Shown one piece after another: positions 19,088 through 26,973 of a stretch of DNA of 64,000 nt; position 1 is the stretch's first letter, and each line of letters starts with the position of its first letter. Under the pieces are notes generated by a model. That model was given only the letters and a program-made list of their open reading frames with translations, ran no database searches and was not told the origin of the DNA. The position numbers and the translations under genes were made by a program. Source of the DNA: Pseudoalteromonas espejiana DSM 9414 (GTDB taxonomy: Bacteria > Pseudomonadota > Gammaproteobacteria > Enterobacterales > Alteromonadaceae); contig NZ_CP011028.1 in assembly GCF_002221525.1 (NCBI RefSeq), positions 941,001 through 1,005,000 of the forward strand, written 5' to 3'.

Positions 19088-20286
19088 GTTCAATTAAAAA
19101 AGTCGTTTTAGCCTATTCAGGTGGTCTTGATACGTCGGCTATCGTGCCATGGTTAAAAGAAAACTACGGCTGTGAAGTAATCGCGTTTGTTGCCGATGTA
19201 GGCCAAGGCGCTGAAGAGCTTGAAGGCGTTGAAGAAAAAGCAATCGCATCAGGCGCATCTGAGTGTTACGTAGTTGACCTAAAAGATGAAATGGTAAGTG
19301 AATACATTTACCCAACGCTTAAAACCGGTTCAATTTACGAAGGTACTTATTTACTCGGTACGTCAATGGCGCGCCCTATTATTGCTAAAGCGCAAGTTGA
19401 AATTGCACGTAAAGTAGGTGCCGATGCACTTTCTCATGGTTGTACTGGTAAAGGTAATGACCAAGTTCGTTTTGAATCGTGTTTTGCAGCGCTTGCACCC
19501 GATTTAAAAGTAATTGCACCATGGCGTGAGTGGGATTTATCAAGCCGTGAATCATTATTAGATTACTTAGCTGAGCGTGATATTCCGTGCTCTGCTTCTG
19601 CTACAAAAATATACAGCCGTGATGCTAACGCGTGGCATATTTCGCACGAAGGTGGTGAGCTTGAAGACCCATGGTGCGAGCCTAGCGACCAAGTGTGGAC
19701 GTGGACTAACTCTCCTGAGCAAGCACCTGATAAAGCTGAGCATGTAACACTTACGGTTATTGAAGGTGAAGTAGTTGCCGTAAATGGTGAGCAGCTTAAA
19801 CCTTACGACTGTTTAGTTAAATTAAACGACATTGCTGCACCGCATGGCGTTGGCCGTGTAGACATTGTAGAAAACCGTTTAGTAGGCATGAAATCACGCG
19901 GCTGTTACGAAACGCCAGGTGGCACTGTAATTATGGCGGCACTGCAAGCTATTGATGAGCTAGTACTTGATAAATCAAGCCGTAAGTGGAAAGAAGTATT
20001 AGGCGGTGAGTTTTCGCACTTAGTTTATGATGGTCGTTGGTTTACACCTCTTAAAGATTCTATTTTAGCGGGCGCAGAAGCGCTTTCTACACTAGCAACG
20101 GGTGAAGTTGTACTTAAGCTTTATAAAGGCCAAGTGACAGCTGTTCAGAAAAAATCACCGAATAGCTTATACAGTGAAGACTTTGCTACCTTCGGTGAAG
20201 ACGATGTATATGACCAATCGCACGCTGAAGGTTTTATTCGTTTATTCTCGCTTTCGAGCAGAATTTCAGCAATGGCTAAAAAGTAA
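19084..20286 (+). CDS. argG: Argininosuccinate synthase ArgG
   Basis: ArgG condenses citrulline and aspartate using ATP. The 400-residue protein starts [20 protein letters not shown], with the N-type ATP pyrophosphatase loop SGGLDTS near residues 12-18. [17 protein letters not shown], near residues 117-133, is the synthase signature. [21 protein letters not shown] lies near the C-terminus. It is the short (type I) form found in most bacteria, unlike the longer E. coli-type enzyme. It overlaps argF by four bases and is separated from argH(A) by about 50 bases that hold a hairpin. Confidence 0.97.
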   Translation: MSSIKKVVLAYSGGLDTSAIVPWLKENYGCEVIAFVADVGQGAEELEGVEEKAIASGASECYVVDLKDEMVSEYIYPTLKTGSIYEGTYLLGTSMARPIIAKAQVEIARKVGADALSHGCTGKGNDQVRFESCFAALAPDLKVIAPWREWDLSSRESLLDYLAERDIPCSASATKIYSRDANAWHISHEGGELEDPWCEPSDQVWTWTNSPEQAPDKAEHVTLTVIEGEVVAVNGEQLKPYDCLVKLNDIAAPHGVGRVDIVENRLVGMKSRGCYETPGGTVIMAALQAIDELVLDKSSRKWKEVLGGEFSHLVYDGRWFTPLKDSILAGAEALSTLATGEVVLKLYKGQVTAVQKKSPNSLYSEDFATFGEDDVYDQSHAEGFIRLFSLSSRISAMAKK

Positions 20287-20296
20287 ATTATTTATA

Positions 20297-20314
20297 GCCC
20301 CTTTTAAAAGGGGC
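20297..20314 (+). other. Intercistronic hairpin between argG and argH(A)
   Basis: GCCCCTTTTAAAAGGGGC is a perfect palindrome in the 51-base gap. The following bases (ATTTCAGGG) lack a T run, so it is a weak terminator at best. It may be an mRNA processing or stabilising element that adjusts argH(A) expression. Confidence 0.5.
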
Positions 20315-20337
20315 ATTTCAGGGTTTGGAGAGATTTC

Positions 20338-22203
20338 ATGGCATTATGGGGCGGACGTTTTTCTACGGGTCCAGATGAGGCGTTTAAACAATTTAACGAC
20401 TCACTTCCGTTCGATTACCAGTTAGCAGAGCAGGATATTATTGGCTCTGTGGCATGGGCAGGCGCACTTGAGCAAGTTAATGTGCTTTCAAGTGACGAGC
20501 ATACAAAATTAGTAGCAGCATTAAACGAACTGCTAGAAGAAGTAAAAGCAGATCCACAAGCTGTAGCAACCTCTGGTGCTGAGGATATTCACTCGCACGT
20601 TGAAGCTGCACTAATCGAAAAAGTAGGCGATTTAGCTAAAAAGCTACACACAGGCCGAAGCCGTAATGACCAAGTAGCTACCGACTTTAGATTATGGTGC
20701 CGCGATACTGCCGATCATCTACTTGGTGCTATTGCTGCACTTAAAGCTGAAATTGTAGCGCTTGCTGAGCGTGAACTAGGTACTATTTTACCTGGCTACA
20801 CTCACTTGCAACGGGCTCAACCGGTATTGTTTAGCCACTGGTGTATGGCCTACGTTGAAATGCTTGAACGTGATGAAAGCCGTCTACAAGATGCCAAAGC
20901 ACGTTTTAACTTTTGCCCGCTTGGCAGTGGTGCATTAGCGGGTACAGCTTACCCAATAGATCGTCAAGCGTTAGCGCAAGGTCTAGGATTTACAGGTGCG
21001 ACTAAAAATAGCCTTGACGGTGTATCTGATCGTGACTTTGTAGTAGAGCTTTTAAGTTGTGCATCTATTTCGATGATTCACTTATCGCGTATGTCTGAAG
21101 ATTTAATTTTTTATAATTCTGGCGAAGCTGGATTTATTGAACTTGCCGATAATGTTACCTCTGGCTCATCGTTAATGCCGCAGAAAAAGAACCCTGATGC
21201 ACTAGAGCTTATTCGTGGTAAAACTGGCCGTGTATTTGGTGCATTCAGCGCCATGATGATGACCCTAAAAGCACTCCCTCTTGCGTACAATAAAGATATG
21301 CAAGAAGACAAAGAAGGTCTTTTTGACGCTATGCCAACTTGGCTTGCCTGTATTCACATGGCGCAAGCGTGTATCAAAGGCGTAAAAGTAAACGGCGATA
21401 AAACGCTTGCAGCAGCAAAAGGTGGCCATGCTAATGCAACAGAGCTTGCCGATTACTTAGTAGCTAAAGGTGTGCCATTTAGAGAAGGCCACCACATTGT
21501 GGGTGTACTTGTGCAGCTTGCTATAAGCGAAGGTAAAACCTTAGAGGAGCTTTCGCTTGAGCAGTACAAGTCAGTTAATGACGTATTTGAAGATGACGTT
21601 TACCCAGTACTTGAAATAGATGCCTGTATTAAAGCACGTCAAGCGCTTGGCGGTACATCTATTGAACAAGTTACTAAAGCGGTTAAAGAAGCCAAAAAAA
21701 AACAGCAAATAACGGTACGTGATGCAAATTTAGATGATGTAGAAGATATTGCTAGGCTCATACAGCACTGGGCAACAGTAGGTGAAAATCTACCACGTGC
21801 TAAAAGCGACATGGTGCATTCAATTAATGAATTTGCCGTAACAGAAATAAATGGCAAAGTATCAGGCTGTGCGTCGCTGTATATTTATGACACGGGCCTT
21901 GCTGAAATACGCTCTTTAGGCATAGATCCACAAAGTGCGGTATCTGGGCAGGGCAGGCAGCTTGTAGAGCACTTATTAGCAAAAGCCAAAAAATTGGCGC
22001 TTAATCGCGTGATTGTATTAACGCGCGTGCCAGATTTTTTTGAGCAACAACGTTTTACTTTTTGTAGTAAAGAATCGTTACCTGAAAAAGTAATGAAAGA
22101 TTGTGAGCTTTGCCTTCGTAAAGAAAACTGTGACGAAGTTGCGATGGAATATATTTTAAAGCCAAGTAAACGTGCGGAGATCCCGTGTAAATACGTGGCT
22201 TAA
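20338..22203 (+). CDS. argH: Fused argininosuccinate lyase - N-acetylglutamate synthase domain, ArgH(A)
   Basis: This is a 621-residue bifunctional protein. Residues 1 to about 455 are argininosuccinate lyase, which releases arginine and fumarate. The signatures are [17 protein letters not shown] at the start, [14 protein letters not shown] near 101-114, [16 protein letters not shown] around 154, and the lyase loop [14 protein letters not shown] near 275. Residues about 458-621 are a GNAT acetyltransferase ([18 protein letters not shown], later [21 protein letters not shown]) supplying the ArgA reaction, acetylation of glutamate. Such H(A) fusions are known in Moritella, Pseudoalteromonas and related genera. 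No separate argA or argJ is seen here. GGAGAG precedes the ATG. A terminator follows at 22215. Confidence 0.95.
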   Translation: MALWGGRFSTGPDEAFKQFNDSLPFDYQLAEQDIIGSVAWAGALEQVNVLSSDEHTKLVAALNELLEEVKADPQAVATSGAEDIHSHVEAALIEKVGDLAKKLHTGRSRNDQVATDFRLWCRDTADHLLGAIAALKAEIVALAERELGTILPGYTHLQRAQPVLFSHWCMAYVEMLERDESRLQDAKARFNFCPLGSGALAGTAYPIDRQALAQGLGFTGATKNSLDGVSDRDFVVELLSCASISMIHLSRMSEDLIFYNSGEAGFIELADNVTSGSSLMPQKKNPDALELIRGKTGRVFGAFSAMMMTLKALPLAYNKDMQEDKEGLFDAMPTWLACIHMAQACIKGVKVNGDKTLAAAKGGHANATELADYLVAKGVPFREGHHIVGVLVQLAISEGKTLEELSLEQYKSVNDVFEDDVYPVLEIDACIKARQALGGTSIEQVTKAVKEAKKKQQITVRDANLDDVEDIARLIQHWATVGENLPRAKSDMVHSINEFAVTEINGKVSGCASLYIYDTGLAEIRSLGIDPQSAVSGQGRQLVEHLLAKAKKLALNRVIVLTRVPDFFEQQRFTFCSKESLPEKVMKDCELCLRKENCDEVAMEYILKPSKRAEIPCKYVA

Positions 22204-22214
22204 ATTCCCTGGAT

Positions 22215-22249
22215 ACAAAAAACGTACGGTTACCCCTGTGCGTTTTTTT
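22215..22249 (+). terminator. Terminator of the arg operon
   Basis: AAAAAACG-T-AC and GT-G-CGTTTTTTT, on either side of a GGTTACCCCT loop, form a hairpin ending in seven Ts, twelve bases after the argH(A) stop. It separates the arg operon from the downstream membrane-protein array. Confidence 0.75.
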
Positions 22250-22356
22250 ATGTGTATAATGCACTGGTCTGATGAGTGTGGTGTTAGCTAGGGTTTTAGA
22301 TTTAGTTCTAATAAATAGTTGTAGGTAGCATGTATTTTTAATATGTCAAAAAATGT

Positions 22357-22372
22357 TGGCACATTGGTTGCT
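22357..22372 (+). promoter_or_regulatory. Sigma-54 (RpoN) promoter of the membrane-protein array
   Basis: TGGCAC-ATTGG-TTGCT is an exact match to the sigma-54 consensus TGGCAC-N5-TTGCW, with the invariant GG at -24 and GC at -12 correctly spaced. It points at the 67-residue gene, and transcription would begin near 22383, giving a leader of about 110 bases. It lies between an arg operon terminator and the array, with no other gene to drive. Sigma-54 promoters need an activator ATPase binding further upstream. No clear activator dyad is recognisable in 22250-22350. Confidence 0.8.
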
Positions 22373-22384
22373 TTGTATAAGTCA

Positions 22385-22431
22385 GATAGCAAAATAGCTA
22401 TCACTGCTTAAAACAGGTAATGCAATTACCT
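22385..22431 (+). other. Two hairpins in the array's 5' leader
   Basis: GATAGC-AAAATA-GCTATC (22385-22402) sits right at the predicted transcript 5' end. AGGTAAT-GCA-ATTACCT (22415-22431) follows 12 bases later. Both are perfect stems without T runs, so they are unlikely to terminate transcription. A 5'-end hairpin often protects mRNA from decay, and this, or translational control, is the likely meaning. No known riboswitch pattern is recognised. Confidence 0.5.
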
Positions 22432-22493
22432 ACATGATGGTGTGATTAAAAGTTGCGCCAAAAAATATTAAAACTTTTAAAAGGAACAATCAC

Positions 22494-22697
22494 ATGCAAG
22501 TTTCAGCTAATAGTCAACTACAAATGCAAGCATACAATAAAACACAACAATTACAGCCTGCAACGGAACAAACTGCTAGCCCTAAAACCCTACAATCTGA
22601 TACAGTAAGCTTCTCTAAAGAGGCGATGAATGCTTCGAGCGCAGCATCAACAAATAGAAATGCTGCACTTTTCCCTGGTCAGGTTAGACCTAAATAA
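22494..22697 (+). CDS. Small Gln/Ser/Ala-rich protein, first gene of the array operon
   Basis: This 67-residue protein is not recognised. An AAGGA Shine-Dalgarno sequence precedes the ATG at good spacing, and it lies about 110 bases downstream of the sigma-54 promoter start, so it is very likely translated. It has no membrane helix, no signal peptide and no cysteine. It is rich in Gln, Ser, Thr, Ala and Asn and probably disordered, with a DTVSFSKEAM segment near residues 37-46 that resembles short motifs in small flagellar-type and secreted peptides. That resemblance is weak. Fourteen bases separate it from the first membrane paralogue, so it belongs to the same transcript. Peptide, regulator or partner roles are all open. 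Confidence 0.6.
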   Translation: MQVSANSQLQMQAYNKTQQLQPATEQTASPKTLQSDTVSFSKEAMNASSAASTNRNAALFPGQVRPK

Positions 22698-22711
22698 GTT
22701 TAAGGTAATTA

Positions 22712-23245
22712 ATGTTCTTAACTGAGTTGTTTGGTTTTTTTTCTATGTCAGCCCTTAATACTTGGGGTTTCATGATGGCTTTTTTCTTTAACTTATTCGT
22801 TTTTTCGTTAGGTAATAAAAGAAAGACTACCTTACTGCTCAGTTCATTTTGCATGCTAGCCTCATATACAGCATCAGATTACTTCTATACTTGGCTTTCT
22901 ATTTACAGTACAACTTATTTAGATTGGGTGCTGTATGATTTTTTTACTATTTTAAGCCTCATATGTTGTTATTTTTTAATAAGGAATACATCACCGTCAT
23001 TCTTTTATCTGATAGTAGGGCTATCGATAAATATGATTTATGCTGGATTAATGTATATCGATGTTAATTTATATAAAAATAATGAACATTGGTTTTTATG
23101 GGACGCTTATTCTTACAGCGTTTTCTCTATAGACTTACTAATGATAGTTGCATTAATTGTAGATAGAGACTTCTTAGGTCTTCACAAACTCAAAAATAAG
23201 CTATTTGGTTTGTTTAAGTCTTCAAAATTGCAGCACACAATCTAG
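22712..23245 (+). CDS. Array member 1: five-helix membrane protein
   Basis: This is the first of nine tandem paralogues and one of the more divergent (177 residues). Five hydrophobic segments are visible at about residues 15-33, 40-57, 70-88, 95-114 and 130-149. Family motifs are NTWGFMMAFFFNL (helix 1), YLDWVLYDFFTIL (helix 3), LIVGLSIN (helix 4), MYIDV at the end of helix 4, EHWFLWD before helix 5, and IVDRDFLGL after it. Lysines after helix 1 (GNKRKT) and at the C-terminus place those loops inside by the positive-inside rule. AAGG precedes the ATG. It has four more residues in the loop between helices 2 and 3 than its paralogues. Function unknown. Confidence 0.7.
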   Translation: MFLTELFGFFSMSALNTWGFMMAFFFNLFVFSLGNKRKTTLLLSSFCMLASYTASDYFYTWLSIYSTTYLDWVLYDFFTILSLICCYFLIRNTSPSFFYLIVGLSINMIYAGLMYIDVNLYKNNEHWFLWDAYSYSVFSIDLLMIVALIVDRDFLGLHKLKNKLFGLFKSSKLQHTI

Positions 23246-23250
23246 CTTAA

Positions 23251-23750
23251 ATGTATATTTCTGAAGCCCTAATGGATTATGTAGCGGCTTTCTCCCAATG
23301 GGGCTTTTAATGGCCTTCCTATTCTGTTTGGTCTCCAGCATAAACAAAGAAAATAAGTCACCAGTTTACCTATCTGCGCTAATGCTCTGCTCATATATTT
23401 TTGGCAGCTATATAAGATTGTTAGATAACCTATATCTTAATTGGGCGTTCTACGATTTAATTACAATTGTAGCGCTGCTCTCTTTGCAGTACTTCAATGT
23501 TTTTAAACGTACCAAAGCTTTCCTGTTCCTCGTTCTGGCTTTAACTGCGAATGCCGTACTTACGTTGCTTTTGTATTATGACTTATATGTTCTATATAAC
23601 TTTGAGCCATGGTGGTATTGGAGTGTTTACTCCATTGGTGTGAATTTTATTGATGTTTTAATGATGCTTTCATTAGTGATTAACCACCGAATGGTAAACC
23701 CCTCTCAATCCGTTATATTAAATAGAGGGGAAAATGACAGTAAGTTATAA
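23251..23750 (+). pseudogene. Array member 2: frameshifted in helix 1
   Basis: An ATG at 23251, five bases after member 1, opens a frame reading MYISEALMDYVAAFSQWGF and then stops (TAA at 23308). The rest of the family sequence continues in the next frame from an overlapping ATG at 23298 (GLLMAFLFCLVSSIN and on), for 150 residues. Paralogues have TTTTT where this gene has TTTT at 23305-23308, so one T is missing. Downstream, NFEPWWYWSVYSIGVNF (helix 5) is intact, but the usual INRDxLGL is INHRMVNPSQ, so the C-terminal motif has also decayed. This may be a decaying copy, a T-run sequencing error, or a slippery site. Reinitiation at 23298 would lose the N-terminal half of helix 1. Confidence 0.65.
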
Positions 23751-24225
23751 TTATGCAATTTACCTCGGGGCAATTGTACAGTGGGGTTTTTTGTTTGCAT
23801 TCTTGCATGCATTAGCAAATTCGATTAACAAGCCAGATAAAGAGCTTGTGTATATTTCATTTGTGATGTGTATTTGCTATTCAGGAAATTTGTTTACTGA
23901 TTATGGGCAAACTACCTATTTAGATTTTATTTTATTAGATGGATGTACATTACTTGCACTTCTCTTTTTAAAGCGCTTCAAGTTTAAATCATACCCTGTA
24001 GCGTATTGCTATGTAACGACTGGATTATGCATTAATATTATTTTTAGTTTCTTAATGCACCTAGATATGACCTTATCAAAATATTATGAATATTGGTGGT
24101 TTTGGTCAGTATTTACGGTTGTGGTTGGGTGTGCAAATATTTGCATGATCATAGCGTGCTTTATAAATCGAGATTTTTTAGGCCTTGTTAATTTAAAAAG
24201 TCGTATCTTAAATAGAGTTTTGTAA
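23734..24225 (+). CDS. Array member 3: five-helix membrane protein, QWGF subtype
   Basis: This 163-residue paralogue starts at an ATG with a strong GAGGGG just upstream, inside the last 17 bases of member 2. Motifs: IVQWGFLFAFLHALANSINKP (helix 1 and first inside loop), TTYLDFILLDGCTLL (helix 3), GLCINIIFSF (helix 4), MHLDM, EYWWFWSVFTVVV (helix 5) and INRDFLGL. It is a complete family member with lysines in the first loop and after helix 5. Its good ribosome site inside member 2 suggests the downstream genes stay expressed despite the broken copy upstream. Function unknown. Confidence 0.72.
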   Translation: MTVSYNYAIYLGAIVQWGFLFAFLHALANSINKPDKELVYISFVMCICYSGNLFTDYGQTTYLDFILLDGCTLLALLFLKRFKFKSYPVAYCYVTTGLCINIIFSFLMHLDMTLSKYYEYWWFWSVFTVVVGCANICMIIACFINRDFLGLVNLKSRILNRVL

Positions 24226-24326
24226 TTAATTAGAGTTGTTAAAAAGTTTAGTGTTATGTCAGGTTGTTTAGCAAATGGTTGTTTTAATGAATTTTGAGCT
24301 CTTTATTCTCCGAGCTTGCTTTTAAG

Positions 24327-24845
24327 ATGGGGTTTATTTCTTTTATCTCAGATATAAGCTTTGCACATACTTTAAGTATTATTATGCAATGGGGGTTTCT
24401 CATGGCATTTTTATACTCATTAGTTTCGTCTATTAACTCACGCTTTAAGGCATTAGTTGTTCTTTCGCTTATAATGGCTGTTTCATATTTCCCAGGAATG
24501 TTCTTTAATTTTCAAACAGTTACTTATTTTGATGTTGCTTCATTAGATGCTATAACCCTTGTTATTTTGCTACTTGTGCAGAACCTATATATTAAAGAAA
24601 AAACAATTGCTTATGACTACCTCATATTTGGGCTTAGTATAAATATGTGTTTAGCTCTGGGTATGTACTTAGATCGCCATATTTTACAGAACTACACTCA
24701 TTGGTGGTTTTATGATTTTTATGTGACGGTAGTATTAGTATTAGATCTAAGCATGATTTTAGTGTTGTTTATCAATAGAGATTTCTTAAAAATTATTTTT
24801 TTCAAAAACCTTATTTGCTCGTTATGTGCTAAGAAACCGCGATAG
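24327..24845 (+). CDS. Array member 4: five-helix membrane protein, QWGF subtype
   Basis: I place the start at the ATG at 24327, which gives 172 residues and 20 residues before QWGF, as in its paralogues. A TTG 33 bases earlier would extend it. Neither start has a strong Shine-Dalgarno sequence. Motifs are MQWGFLMAFLYSLVSSIN, TYFDVASLDAITLV, LIFGLSINMCLALGMYLDR, THWWFYDFYVTVV and INRDFLKI. The tryptophan block reads WWFYD, not WWFWS. The C-terminal tail is basic. A 101-base gap separates it from member 3, one of the two sizeable gaps in the array. Function unknown. Confidence 0.7.
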   Translation: MGFISFISDISFAHTLSIIMQWGFLMAFLYSLVSSINSRFKALVVLSLIMAVSYFPGMFFNFQTVTYFDVASLDAITLVILLLVQNLYIKEKTIAYDYLIFGLSINMCLALGMYLDRHILQNYTHWWFYDFYVTVVLVLDLSMILVLFINRDFLKIIFFKNLICSLCAKKPR

Positions 24846-25357
24846 TGAATAATGTTCTAATCCCTCCAGAGATTTCAGTTTATATCGGAGTGTTAGTACA
24901 GTGGGGGTTTTTAATGGCCTTTTTATATTCACTAACAACTAGCATTAACAATCCATCGAAAAAGGCTGTATGGCTATCTTTAGTTATGGCCATATCTTAT
25001 TGCTTAAGCTCATTTATAGATATTTACAACTTTAGTTACATAGAACTATTTTGTTATGACGTAGTCACTTTATTTTTCATTTTATGCCTACGGTATTTCC
25101 TACCTGAAAAGCGCATATCTACTTACTTATTATTTGGCTTGAGCATCAATTCGCTATTATTTTTAGCTATGCACATAGATGTGTTTGTACGTGGTAATTA
25201 CGAACCGTGGTGGTTTTGGTCTTTTTATACGGTTGTTATTAATATGATGGATATCATCATGGTTAGTATTTTTTTCATTAAAAAGGATTTTTTAAGGTTA
25301 GTGCATGTTATGGATAAATTGGCAGGCTTTATTGTGAGGGCGAAGCAAGGTGGCTGA
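24845..25357 (+). CDS. Array member 5: five-helix membrane protein, QWGF subtype
   Basis: This 170-residue paralogue starts at a GTG whose G is the last base of the member 4 stop (TAGTG). It reads VNNVLIPPEISVYIGVLVQW, then GFLMAFLYSLTTSINNPSKK, closely matching member 7. Later motifs are YIELFCYDVVTLF, LLFGLSINSLLFLAMHIDVF, EPWWFWSFYTVVIN, and IKKDFLRL in place of INRDxLGL. Its last eight bases overlap the start of member 6. Members 7 and 8 show the same 8-base overlap, which suggests that members 5-6 and 7-8 are copies of one duplicated pair. Confidence 0.7.
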   Translation: MNNVLIPPEISVYIGVLVQWGFLMAFLYSLTTSINNPSKKAVWLSLVMAISYCLSSFIDIYNFSYIELFCYDVVTLFFILCLRYFLPEKRISTYLLFGLSINSLLFLAMHIDVFVRGNYEPWWFWSFYTVVINMMDIIMVSIFFIKKDFLRLVHVMDKLAGFIVRAKQGG

Positions 25358-25874
25358 TATCCTTTGGGGGCTTGTTGATATAGGGTACAACGTGGGCGTT
25401 TTGTTTACGTGGTTTTTTCTTATTGCCTTTTTGTACAACTTATCGGCAAGTATTAATAAGCCAGATAAAAGTAGGGCACAGCTTTCATTTATTATGATGG
25501 TATCCTACATAGCTAGCTTGCTTATGGACCCACTTATTACACCATCGCACTTAAATTATTTTTATTATGATGCTGTAACTCTCCTTGTTTTATTTTTGTG
25601 GCGTAATTTGACCAAGCAAACTATACCTACGCCTTTTTATTATTTAATTGTAGGGCTAAGCTTTAATGCCTGCTTATTTTTAGGTATGCATTACGACATT
25701 GTTATACAGGGTACACTTTACTATTGGTGGTTTTGGAGTGTATATATTTTTGGTATGTATTTTAGCGATTTTACAATGGCACTTGTGCTAATTATAAACA
25801 GGGATATTTTAGGTTTACTCAGGTTTAGAAAGCATTTGGCATTACTTTATAAAAAGGGTGAGGGAGTAAGTTAA
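25350..25874 (+). CDS. Array member 6: five-helix membrane protein, TWxF subtype
   Basis: This 174-residue protein begins at a GTG inside the end of member 5. It belongs to the second subtype: ADILWGLVDIGYNVGVLFTW then FFLIAFLYNLSASINKPDKS, with TW in place of QW in helix 1. Other motifs are FIMMVSYIASLLMDP (helix 2), FYYDAVTLLVLF (helix 3), YYLIVGLSFNACLFLGMHYD (helix 4, with the H-x-D), YYWWFWSVYIFGMYFSD (helix 5) and INRDILGLLRFRKH. It is closest to member 8. It ends 84 bases before member 7, and that gap holds no clear terminator. Function unknown. Confidence 0.72.
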   Translation: MADILWGLVDIGYNVGVLFTWFFLIAFLYNLSASINKPDKSRAQLSFIMMVSYIASLLMDPLITPSHLNYFYYDAVTLLVLFLWRNLTKQTIPTPFYYLIVGLSFNACLFLGMHYDIVIQGTLYYWWFWSVYIFGMYFSDFTMALVLIINRDILGLLRFRKHLALLYKKGEGVS

Positions 25875-25958
25875 AATTAAATATTATTTTATGGTATTTG
25901 CTACGCCTTAAAAGTGTAGATAGCGGTACAATTTTTACTTTTTGGGCGTTAAGGTTTC

Positions 25959-26468
25959 ATGATTGATTTAGTGTTAAATACCAATATAACCTTCTATATA
26001 GGTGCATTTGTACAGTGGGGCTTTTTAATGGCTTTTTTGTACTCGCTGGTCAGCTCAATAAATAACGCTGATAAGAGCAAAGCTTGGTTAACATCAATCA
26101 TGGCTCTTTCATATTCATCTAGCTTATTTATTGATATGGATTCGATAACCTATTTTGATTTTTTCTTATTTGATGCTGCAACACTAGCTTCAATTGCTTT
26201 ATGTGGTTTTTTTATAAAAACTTGCACCTTGTACATTTATTTACTTGTTGGGTTAAGTATTAATACTTCTTTATTTTTCGCGATGTATATAGACAACGAT
26301 ATTATGCATCACTATGAGTATTGGTGGTTTTGGGATATTTATTTTGTAGGTGTTAATTTTAGCGATTTACTAATGATTACAGTAAGCCTTTTAAACAAAG
26401 ATATCTTAGGCCTAGCAAAGTTAAGTGATTATTTAACAACAAAATTTAAGCCCTCACAATATGCATAA
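25959..26468 (+). CDS. Array member 7: five-helix membrane protein, QWGF subtype
   Basis: This 169-residue paralogue starts at an ATG with AAGG at good spacing. Helices run at about residues 11-34, 42-58, 66-86, 91-110 and 126-147. Motifs: FVQWGFLMAFLYSLVSSINN, ITYFDFFLFDAATLA, LLVGLSINTSLFFAMYIDND, YEYWWFWDIYFVGVNFSDLL and LNKDILGL. Loop charges (ADKSK after helix 1, a lysine after helix 3, lysines at the tail) predict N-out, C-in. Its last eight bases overlap member 8, just as member 5 overlaps member 6. Confidence 0.74.
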   Translation: MIDLVLNTNITFYIGAFVQWGFLMAFLYSLVSSINNADKSKAWLTSIMALSYSSSLFIDMDSITYFDFFLFDAATLASIALCGFFIKTCTLYIYLLVGLSINTSLFFAMYIDNDIMHHYEYWWFWDIYFVGVNFSDLLMITVSLLNKDILGLAKLSDYLTTKFKPSQYA

Positions 26469-26973
26469 TCTTTTATGGGCGATGGCTGACCTTTATGATT
26501 ACATAACCATTTTAATTACTTGGTTATTTGTTTTTGCATTCCTATATAACTTATCAACAAGTATTAACAAACCAGATAAAAGCCTAGCCCAAATATCATT
26601 TATTATGATGGTTTCATATACATCAAGCATGGCTATGGAGCCTCAAACAGCTACGCCTCACCTAAACCTTTTTTTATTTGATGCAGTTACAATATTAACT
26701 TTGATGATGTGGGCGGCCTTTTTCATAAAAAACAAGCCTACTGCTTTTTATTACCTAATAGTGGGGCTTAGCTTTAATGCGTTTGTATTTTTTGGAATGC
26801 ATTACGATAGCATTGTCTTGGGTAATATGGAGTTCTGGTGGTTTTGGGGGCTTTACGGTATTGGTCAGCTAACAAGTGATTTAGTCATGGCGGTGGTTTT
26901 ATTTATAAATAAAGATATTTTGGGTTTACTAAAAGTTAAACATTACCTCAGTAAAAAGTTGGGTATTTACTAA
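26461..26973 (+). CDS. Array member 8: five-helix membrane protein, TWxF subtype
   Basis: This 170-residue protein starts at an ATG within the end of member 7. It mirrors member 6 throughout: LLWAMADLYDYITILITWLF, VFAFLYNLSTSINKPDKSLA, FIMMVSYTSSMAMEP, LFLFDAVTILTLM, YYLIVGLSFNAFVFFGMHYD, EFWWFWGLYGIGQLTSD and INKDILGLLKVKHYLSKK. It keeps the H-x-D ending helix 4 and the WWFW block opening helix 5. Its stop overlaps the start of member 9 as TAATG. The weak ribosome site suggests translation is coupled to member 7. Confidence 0.74.
   Translation: MHNLLWAMADLYDYITILITWLFVFAFLYNLSTSINKPDKSLAQISFIMMVSYTSSMAMEPQTATPHLNLFLFDAVTILTLMMWAAFFIKNKPTAFYYLIVGLSFNAFVFFGMHYDSIVLGNMEFWWFWGLYGIGQLTSDLVMAVVLFINKDILGLLKVKHYLSKKLGIY

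Noticed and set aside
22204..22493. Possible small RNA or riboswitch in the argH-array gap
   Set aside because: The gap is better explained by a terminator, a sigma-54 promoter and a hairpin leader. No known riboswitch core is present.
25875..25958. Separate promoter or terminator between array members 6 and 7
   Set aside because: Only AT-rich sequence with no convincing stem or -10/-35 pair.
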